The notes under the pieces are model-generated. The model did no database searches. It saw nothing but the letters and a program-made list of their open reading frames with translations, and was not told the origin of the DNA. The position numbers were made by a program, and so were the translations under genes. Below are positions 56,903 to 64,000 of a stretch of 64,000 nt of DNA, one piece after another. This DNA is from Synanceia verrucosa (Eukaryota > Chordata > Actinopteri > Perciformes > Synanceiidae): the NCBI GenBank assembly GCA_029721515.1, contig CM056554.1, positions 26,208,236 through 26,272,235 of the forward strand, given 5' to 3'. How positions within the stretch are numbered: position 1 is the stretch's first letter; each line of letters opens with the position of its first letter.

Positions 56903-57580
56903 AGTTAAAGTGATAGTTCAGAATTTTGGACATAGGACATTGGACATAGAATAATTTGAGAAGTAAAATCAACCTTGCATTTTGAAGCAGCAGCGGTGCC
57001 TTATACTTCCTAGTAGTAAGCTTGATAGTGGCAGAGCGATATCACCTAATAGCTAGGTTACTGGATCTACAATAGTTTGTTTACATGCAGTTGTCATAGA
57101 TAGACGACATAGAGTACACAAAGAAGCCTGTTCTGAAGACCAGTTTTAGCCACGTTTGGAGGACTTTCCGATGTCTTTGAAGATGACAGTGAGCAATTTT
57201 CTCCAATGAACCGTACCTGGACGAGCCGGAATACACAGAGGAAGAGCTGAGAGAGATGAATGCTAAATGGGAAGAATGAGAGAGAGTGTCTGTAGAGACA
57301 GTCCCCGCTGGAGCTGCAGAAAACCAGGACAGAAGAACCAGAGACTGGTGGTGCCAGTGAGGAAAATGCACACAAATGCAGACAGAGGAGGAATGCAAGG
57401 TAAACTATTATAGCTCCCATAACCTAGCTGCTAGGTGATATCATTCCCCCGCTGTCAAACTAGCTGCTGCTCCTGAGACATAGATCCAGTGAACTCTATA
57501 ACTAGAACGACTGAATGAAATTTGTTTCTGTCTCCACACAAGAGGCTCCATGTCTGAAATTCTGAACTATCATTTTAACT
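56903..57580 (+). mobile_element. Long-TIR element carrying an exon-like Cys-rich segment
   Basis: The outer 31 bases (56903-56933, AGTTAAAGTGATAGTTCAGA) are repeated inverted at 57550-57580 with three mismatches. A second inverted match (GATATCACCTA-AGCTAGGTTA) joins 57043-57063 and 57421-57441, so the inverted repeats extend roughly 170-180 bases. Between them is one exon-like segment ending at a splice donor. Confidence 0.7.
57199..57399 (+). pseudogene. P2X7-ballast-like exon, broken
   Basis: A 67-codon frame reads EPYLDEPEYTEEELREMNAK, a TGA stop, then after 20 or so codons DWWCQ, a second TGA, GKCTQMQTEEECK, and the donor AAG|GTAAAC. The order 'EPEYTEEEL ... WC-x-C-G-x-C-x(2)-M-x-T-x(2)-E-C' is how I recall the Cys-rich ballast-like domain of P2X7 receptors and many uncharacterised fish proteins. 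The second stop replaces one of the expected cysteines. It is not functional. Confidence 0.5.
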
Positions 57581-57854
57581 CTAGTGTTGCTCCCAGGCCC
57601 GTTGTGCAACAAAGCAAAAAAAAAAAAAGGCCGAAGCTGCAAATTTTTTTTTTACAATTCGAATCCCGTGCTATCAATCTGAGCTTTGAAACTTCAAATT
57701 TTTTGGTTCAGCGCTTGAAAAAACAGACAGCAGCTCTCACAGAGGGAGGTCAGACCAGCAACTGCTGGCAGTGTGAAAGCTCCCTAATGTTGAACCAAGG
57801 AGGGTTGACCTGCTATTCCTGTGTTCACCTGCTAATTTCAGTGTGACAGTGTTA

Positions 57855-58400
57855 TTAGCTACACTCTTCAGAGTCCTGGAAGTGCGCAGCTCGACGAGGC
57901 ACTTCAGGCTACAGATGATCATCTTTGCAGAGTGAATGACATGCTGCAGTCTGCTTTTGTCCTGTGAGAGTCTGCAGCATACCAGGCAGTGATGGAGTAG
58001 ATGGACACAGTGATGGCAGAATAGAAGTGCACCATCATTGTGGTTGGCACTTTTAATTTCTTAAGCTGCTGCAGGAAGTACATCCTCTGCTGTGGTTTTG
58101 TGATCAGGGCACTGATGTTCAGCTCCTGTTTGAGGTCCTGCGAGATGATGGTGCACAGGAAATGGAAGGACTGTAGAGTCACTTAGGATGATGCGGAGTG
58201 GGGCAGTGTTCTTTCTGTAGTCCAAGACCATCACCACTGTCTTGGTGACATTCAATGTCAGGTTGTTATGGTTAACACCAATCTGCATCAGAGACAAGCT
58301 CAATGAGGGTGGTGGCTGTGAAGTATAAATTGGAAGCATTGGGGGGGTATTGATAAAGTATAGAAATCTGAAAACTGTGTGCAAAGAGCATGTTTATATG
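57855..58400 (-). pseudogene. LINE reverse-transcriptase C-terminal fragment (L2/Rex-like)
   Basis: In two frames the minus strand reads NNLTLNVTKTVVMVLDYRKN and then QRMYFLQQLKKLKVPTTMMV and FYSAITVSIYSITAWYA, the RT thumb and downstream part of fish LINE ORF2. The N-terminal and catalytic parts are absent. Confidence 0.8.
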
Positions 58401-58555
58401 TAGGTAATCTTCAATTTTGTGGGTGAGTGCTTTCCTTTGAAGGTCTCCTATTATACACTTTTTCTGCAATTTTGTATGTCTCAGACATCCAACAATCTTG
58501 TATTCAAAGTGTATTACCCCAAACTCAGCCCTGGTCCTAAATTCTGTTATACACA

Positions 58556-59668
58556 CACTATATTGCCAAAAGTATTCGCTCACCCATCCAAATAATCAGA
58601 ATCAGGTGTTCCAATCACTTCCATGGCCACAGGTGTATAAAATCAAGCACCTGGGCTTAAAGACTGCTTTTACAAACATTTGTGAAAGAATGGGTCGCTC
58701 TCAGGGGCTCAGTGAATTCCAGTGAAACTGTGATACAAATCGTCATGTAATTTTCTCGCTGGTAAATATTCCACAGTCAACTATGAGCTGTATTATAAGA
58801 ACGTGGAAGTGTTTGGGAACGACAACATCTCAGCCGCAAAGTGGTAGACCACGACAAACTTCAAATGGCCTTCAGATTAGTTCAAGAACAGTGCGCAGAA
58901 AGCTTCATGAAATGGGTTTCCATGGCCGAGCAGCTGCATCCAAGCCATACATCACCAAGTGCAATGCAAAGTGTCGGATGCAGTGGTGTAAAGCACGCCG
59001 CCACTGGACTCTAGAGCAGTGGAGACGCTTTCTCTGGAGTGACGAATCACGCTTTTCCATCTGGCAATCTGATGGACGAGTCGGGGTTTGGTGGTTGCCA
59101 GGAGAACGATACTTGTTGGACTGCATTGTGCCAAGTGTAAAGTTTGGTGGAGGGGGGATTATGGTGTGGGGTTGTTTTTCAGGAGCTGGGCTTGGTCCCT
59201 TAGTTCCAGTGAAAGGAACTCTGAATGCTTCAGCATACCAAGACATTTTGGACAACTCCATGCTCCCAACTTTGTGGGAACAGTTTGGAGCTGGCCCCTT
59301 CCTCTTCCAACATGACTGTGCACCAGAGCACAAAGCAAGGTCCATAAAGACGTGGATGACAGAGTCTGGTGTGGATGAACTTGACTGGCTTGCACAGAGT
59401 CCTGACCTCAACCCGATAGAACACCTTTGGGATGAATTAGAGCAGAGACTGAGAGCCAGGCCTTCTCGTCCAACATCAGTGTGTGACCTCACAAATACGC
59501 TTCTGGAAAAATGGTCAAAAATTCCCATAAACACACTCCTAAACCTTGTGGACACCCTTCCCAGAAGAGTTGAAGCTGTTATAGCTGCAAAGGGTGGACC
59601 GACGTCATATTGAACCCTATGGATTAGGAATGGGATGTCACCTAAGTTCATATGCGAGTCAAGGCAGG
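58556..59668 (+). mobile_element. Tc1-like transposon, copy 2, right end lost
   Basis: It starts CACTATATTGCCAAAAGTAT and runs to CGAGTCAAGGCAGG, matching copy 1 read inverted. The right terminal repeat is gone and replaced by a TA microsatellite that contains the next Tc1-like insertion. It lacks a bound right end and is immobile. Confidence 0.9.
58690..59613 (+). pseudogene. Tc1-like transposase, internally deleted
   Basis: The N-terminus MGRSQGLSEFQ begins at 58690. The main frame 58783-59613 (276 codons) holds the catalytic domain with LWSDESRFSIWQSDG (first D), FLFQHDCAP (second D) and SPDLNPIEHLWDELE (E), DD34E, ending AKGGPTSY. Between GRPRQTS and NGLQIS about 40 residues of the DNA-binding region are deleted, and a frame break separates it from the N-terminus. 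Confidence 0.9.
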
Positions 59669-59682
59669 TATATATATATATA
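59669..59682. repeat. (TA)n microsatellite, left part
   Basis: TA repeats at the broken end of Tc1 copy 2, continuing after the next element at 61288. Confidence 0.85.
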
Positions 59683-61284
59683 CAGTCATGGAAAAAATTA
59701 TTAGACCACCCTTGTTTTCTTCAATTTCTTGTTAATTTTAATGCCTGGCTCAACTAAAGGTACATTTGTTTGGACAATTATAATGATAACAACAAAAATA
59801 GCTCATGAGAGTTTAATTTAAGAACTAAGGATTATTCATTTTCCATGGTTTTCTTGATAATAACCAAAATTACTTAAATTCTTACATCAATAGCTATGGC
59901 ATTGTACTGCCAAAAACACTACTTTTAAGCATTCCATGTTTTCTTTTCTGTTTGCTTTAAACACATGATACACACAAGAGTTAATACTTGATTGCATAAC
60001 CGTTGTTTTTGATGACTGCAGCCATGCGTCTTGGCATGCTCTCCACCAGCTTCTGACATTGTTCTGCTGTCACAGCAGCCCATTCCTGTTGGACAAATTC
60101 AAACAAATTTTCTTTGTTTTTGGGCTTGTGGTTCTCCATTTTGAGTTTGATGATTTTCCACAGGTTTTCAATTGGATTAAGATCTGGTGATTGAGCAGGC
60201 CAAGGCATGGTGCGAATGTTGTGGTTCTCCATCCAGGCTTTAACTGACCTTGCCGTGTGGCAAGGGGCATTGTCTTGTTGGAAAATCCAGTCATTCGAGG
60301 CAGGAAAGAGTTTTCCAGCTGATGGAAGAAGACTGTTTTCAAGGGTAGTCCTGTACTTGACCTGGTTCATTCGGCCTTCACACAATTGCATTTGCCCTGT
60401 TCCACTCAGACTGAAACAACCCCAGATCATGACTGATCCACCCCCATGTTTTACTGTAGGGGCAAGACAGTCTGGGTTGTAAGCTTCTCCAGGCTTCCTC
60501 CTAACCAGTAAGTTGGCTGGAGTGGGCATCAATTCAAAATTGGATTCATCACTGAAGAGAACCTTAGCCCAATCATCAGCAGTCCAATCCTTGTGGTCTC
60601 GAGCAAAGAGTAACCGGGCCTTCCTCTGCCTTTCATTGATGAAGGGCTTCTTGCGTGCTCTGTGTGACTTCAAACCAGCTTCAACAAGTCGGTTTCGAAC
60701 TGTCCTTGCCGAGCAAGTCACATTTCTCGACAGTGCCCACTCATTTTTAAGGTCCCTGGAGGTCTGACGACGATTCCTGACACAGGAACGGATGAGTGCA
60801 CGGTCATCTCGTGGGGTAGAAAGACGTTTCCTGCCACGGCCAGGTAGCAATTTGGTAGTGCCATGTTCAGCTTGTTTTTTTGTTGTAATGAACGGCTGTC
60901 TTGGAGATCTTCAGTTTTTTCGCTACCTGTCTCTCACTCATGCCAATTTCCAGCAGTGCCAAGATGGCTGCCTTTGTTGCTTCACATAATTCTTTTGTTT
61001 TAGGCATTATGTGAGAGCTGACAACTTCTGAGTTGTGCTACGGCTTGAATGTAAGCAGGAAACCACTCTAGGCCTTTGCATGTGCAGTGCTGCTTGTGAC
61101 ATGAAATGGCCTCTTATATACCCTGGGAATCAATTAAGCTTAAGAATGTCAAATAGGACATAAAGTATTATGTGACCAGCTGCATTTTTGTTGTGTTCAT
61201 TGTATTATACGTTTAGTGGTACCAGATATTAAAACTAACAAGAAATTGAAGAAAACAAGGGTGGTCTAATAATTTTTTCCATGA

Positions 61285-61287
<3 letters not shown>
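59683..61287 (-). mobile_element. Tc1-like transposon, third type, nearly intact
   Basis: The 1605-base element is flanked by TA and begins CAGTCATGGAAAAAATTATT. Its right end is the exact complement over at least 60 bases with few differences (GTGGTCTAATAATTTTTTCC then ATGACTG). It carries one long transposase frame on the minus strand and sits within a TA microsatellite. Confidence 0.93.
59981..61007 (-). pseudogene. Tc1-like transposase with one homopolymer frameshift
   Basis: The ATG at 61007 starts MPKTKELCEATKAAIL with a helix-turn-helix (GMSERQVAKKLKISKTAVHY). After about 43 codons the frame is broken at a run of seven A (plus-strand T at 60875-60881). The following frame, open from 60850 to 59981, has the catalytic triad in LFSDESNFEL, IFQQDNAPCHTA and SPDLNPIENLWKII (DD34E) and ends NNGYAIKY. 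Apart from the single shift it looks full length, so this is either a recent relic or a sequencing error. Confidence 0.9.
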
Positions 61288-61328
<41 letters not shown>

Positions 61329-61372
61329 GTATATACATGTATATATGTATATACATGTATATATACATATAT
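61288..61372. repeat. (TA)n and TATACATG microsatellite
   Basis: TA repeats from 61288 grade into ATATACATGT variants. Confidence 0.9.
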
Positions 61373-61375
61373 AGT

Positions 61376-61405
61376 AATTGTGTTCAATATTAATTGAACA
61401 CAATT
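61376..61405. repeat. 13-bp perfect inverted repeat
   Basis: AATTGTGTTCAAT at 61376-61388 and its complement at 61393-61405 with a 4-base spacer. Confidence 0.85.
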
Positions 61406-61449
61406 ATCAGATGAATAAAAAAGACAGTGGTGTTGATGAGTCCAGATTG

Positions 61450-62870
61450 TGTTTACATCAGCCAGTGATGCTGATATTGTGAAGTTTTATTGCTGATGGT
61501 ATGACTGACCCTGTGGTAGCATTTCTTCTTGCAGGGTGGAAGCCTCAATCTGCAGCTGAAGGAGTTGCTTAAACCCTCCACAGTCCCATGCAGAGGGTGA
61601 GAGGGGTTGTCCATGATGGACGTGTACTTAGCTAACAGCCTTTTCTCACTCAATATGGAGTCTATGGAGTCCAGGAAGCAGTCCAGGACAGAGCTGGTCC
61701 TCCTGACCAGCCTGTTCAGTCTCTTCCTATCCTTCTCTGTGCTCCCTGCTCACCAGCAGACCACTGCAGAAAACACTGCAGACACCACCACAGTGTCATA
61801 AAAGATCCTTAGCAGAGTCCTGCAGACTCCAACGAACTTCACTCTCCTCAGCAGGTGGAGATGACTTTAGCCCTTCTTATACAGGACATCTGTGTTGTGA
61901 GTCCAGTCCAGTTTCTTGTTGACGTGAACACCCAGGTACCTGTAGCTCTCCACCATTTCTATGTCCAGACCCTGGATGCTCACTGGTGCAGTCTGGGGTG
62001 TCTTCCTTCTGCGGAAGTCAGTGACCATCTCCTTTGTCTTACTGGCGTTGAACTGAAGATGGTTACGCTCACACCAGTCGACAGAGTCAGTGATGATGGT
62101 CCTGTATTCCCGATCGTCCCCCTCGGACACACATCCAACAATAGCTGTGTCATTGGAGAACTTCTGGAGGTGACAGCTCCCAGAGTTGTGGCTGAAATCT
62201 GATGTGTACAAGGTGAAGAGATAGGGGGAGAGCACTGTCCCCTGTGGGGCCCCTGTGCTGCAGACTACCATGTCTGACACACAGTCCTGAAGCCTCACGT
62301 ACTGTGGTCTGTCTGTGAGGTAGTCAATGGTCCATGCAGCCAGGTGACACTCTACTCCTGCACTTTCAAGCTTCCCCCTGAGTAGAGAAGGCTGGATTGT
62401 GTTGAAAGCACTGGAGAAATCAAAGAACATGATCCTCACAGTGCTGCCAGTGTTCTCCAGGTGAGTCAGTGATCTGTGCAGCAGGTAGATTACTGCATCA
62501 TCCACTCCGATGTTCAGTTGGTAGGCGAATTGCAATGGGTCCAGATGTGAGCTTAACATGGAGCAGAGGTTTCTCATCAGGTGAGAAGTGAGGACCACAG
62601 TACTTCGGGACAGGAACCTCACAGGAAGTCTTCCACAGTGGTGGGACCCTCTCTAGACTCAGGCTCAGGTTGAAGATGTGAAGATGTGCAGGAGCACCTG
62701 ACAGAGCTGGTCTGCACAGTCCTTCAGGAGTCTGGAGCTGATGCCATCGGGGCCTCTGGCCTTTCTTTCCTTCATCTTCTTCAGCTCACTTCTCACCTGG
62801 TCATCTGTGATGGAGATGGTGTTGGTGGTGGAGGAGGATGAGGTGGGGAGGGGTGGTGGTAACCTCTATT
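61450..62870 (-). pseudogene. LINE ORF2 reverse transcriptase (L2/Maui-like), decayed
   Basis: The minus strand has RGPDGISSRLLKDCADQLCQ in one frame near 62650-62760. Then a long frame at 61867-62622 has DPLQFAYQLNIGVDDAVIYL, MFFDFSSAFNTI (first catalytic Asp), STGAPQGTVLSPYLFTLYTS and FSNDTAIVG where the family has FADD, so one catalytic Asp is lost. C-terminal parts with SHPLHGTVEGL continue at 61453-61653. The 3' end lies near the TA microsatellite. Confidence 0.88.
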
Positions 62871-64000
62871 TCGACAGTAAAGGTAGGGTTTAGGAGTAAT
62901 GCCTCATCTCTATTGCTGTGGTAATGATAGAATAAGCAATTGTTGGAGTGTCTCATTTGTGTCTGTGGATGGCTTTATGTATGTGCCTGGTGCAGGTATG
63001 TCCTTTGGGTTCTTGTCTGTCCCTGGTGCAACTGCAAAGGAGCTTCACACAGAGATGCAGTAGGTGTTGTTGTTTTGTGCCCCTAATGCCATCTGCATCA
63101 TTGCGCTGAGTAACAATTTGGTTTCTGGAATGACATTGGCTGACGCCTTTCATGACCTGCTGTGCACTATAATGGAGTGGTGCCCTAAGGTATGTTTGTG
63201 AATATGGATGACATTTTTGTCTGTGAATAGCCTCACCCTCCTGTGCAGATGGATGATTGAGAGCAGCTGCCTCCATTTGCTCGTCAAAGCTGGGGTATAA
63301 AGAGAGGCTTCAGTTGGCCTTTCTGCCCTTCCCTTGTCTCCTGTGTGTAGCCATGTTCATGTGCTGTTGTGCAGGGTTGTTGGAAGCCAGATTTGGCAGT
63401 GTGACTCTCTTTTTGAGAAGGTGTTGTACCAATTGTTTGTTTTCTTGCCAGGTCTGTATTTACGATTAGCTCTTTCCATGTGGAAAGCTCACTTTCTGTT
63501 TTGTGGTCCTTGGTTGACTTATGTGGTTTTGAGTTTTTGCTTTTTCTTCCTCTTCTCCTTTTTCCCCTGGGTTAATTTCTCCTTTTACTCTCCTCACCCC
63601 CTGGATCCAACTGGGGAACATAACAGCGCTCTTTTCTTTATGGGCAGTAATGTCTTATGTGCCAAGTCTTCATTTTAAATTGTGTATGGGTATTTTGTTT
63701 CTTGTCAGTTATCAGGTACTTCACTGTGGCTGAGCACTTCCTCTTTGATAACCTTCACTTGTGGTGCAGAGATGGTGTAAGTAAATTTACAGTGGTCTAT
63801 TTTGTGATGTTTGCATCATTGTGCAGTGTGAGTGAGATGATGTTTACTACAAAACTATGTCTGATTTTTAGATTAGGGTTCTGTTGTGGTGATCCACCTG
63901 GCAGTTTCTGGCAGGACCAGCAAGGTACTGATGCAATGTGTTTAATGGCAATTTTTTTTTTATTCAATTTGGAAGCTAATCCAACATTGCATTACTTTCA
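62871..64000. other. Right-end stretch
   Basis: No gene or repeat is recognised. Short frames exist on both strands without motifs. Confidence 0.4.

Noticed and set aside
56596..56954. Several overlapping frames of 65-100 codons on both strands
   Set aside because: No motif, no codon bias or homology recognised; frames on both strands indicate chance.
62953..63678. Frames at the right end, including one with a hydrophobic stretch
   Set aside because: Composition-driven (T-rich) and without a recognised family.
1..64000. CRISPR arrays, bacterial operons, ribosomal or functional tRNA genes
   Set aside because: The window is vertebrate. The short repeats seen are microsatellites or transposon parts, and the A-box/B-box pairs belong to SINEs without a cloverleaf I could complete.

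Overview
The window is teleost fish genomic DNA. It has spliced vertebrate exons, tRNA-derived SINEs, several Tc1-like DNA transposons, hAT and piggyBac relics, a class I endogenous retrovirus (ERV), BEL/Pao and Gypsy LTR retrotransposons, LINE fragments and many MITEs. I see no bacterial or plasmid features. Only two host genes can be supported: zmynd11 (minus strand) and a TRIM16-like gene (minus strand).

Host genes. Two coding exons of zmynd11 (BS69), a chromatin reader and transcription regulator, are at 12664-12799 (first coding exon) and 6015-6174. Their phases and GT-AG sites fit each other. A likely non-coding first exon and promoter is at about 31329-31510. If that is right, intron 1 is 18.5 kb and is mostly transposon. 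The remaining exons lie below position 1 and are not in this window. At 34217-35344 is an intronless RING, B-box and B30.2 (TRIM16-like) gene whose coiled coil is missing.

Layout. 1-6014: intron, little recognisable. 6985-10857: 3'-truncated BEL/Pao element (minus) in intron 2. 12979-19343: an ERV (plus) with a matching 7-bp target duplication, no env and a cut-down 3' LTR, in intron 1 antisense to zmynd11. 20899-22140: Tc1-like copy 1. 22225-25849: a stack with a piggyBac relic, then a small hAT-type MITE split by an IR/DR Tc1-like element that is itself split by a 1.9-kb hAT element. 27593-28212: intact copy of that MITE. 28597-28956, 31767-32065, 38383-38749 and 55637-56000: four copies of one tRNA-derived SINE. 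36310-39110: a decayed helicase relic and a long teleost repeat. 43719-48076: decayed Gypsy element (minus). 48432-49916: foldback element. 52757-53085: near-perfect inverted repeat with 113-bp arms. 53597-54014: CpG-rich MITE. 56903-57580: long-TIR element carrying a broken Cys-rich exon. 57855-58400 and 61450-62870: LINE fragments (minus). 58556-59668: Tc1-like copy 2. 59683-61287: another Tc1-like element with an almost intact transposase.

I found no convincing new multi-gene system. The strongest unusual signals are the 113-bp-arm palindrome, the four-layer transposon stack, the TRIM gene without a coiled coil, and the transposon carrying a P2X7-ballast-like exon. Family assignments rest on motifs recognised by eye. 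No database search was possible.
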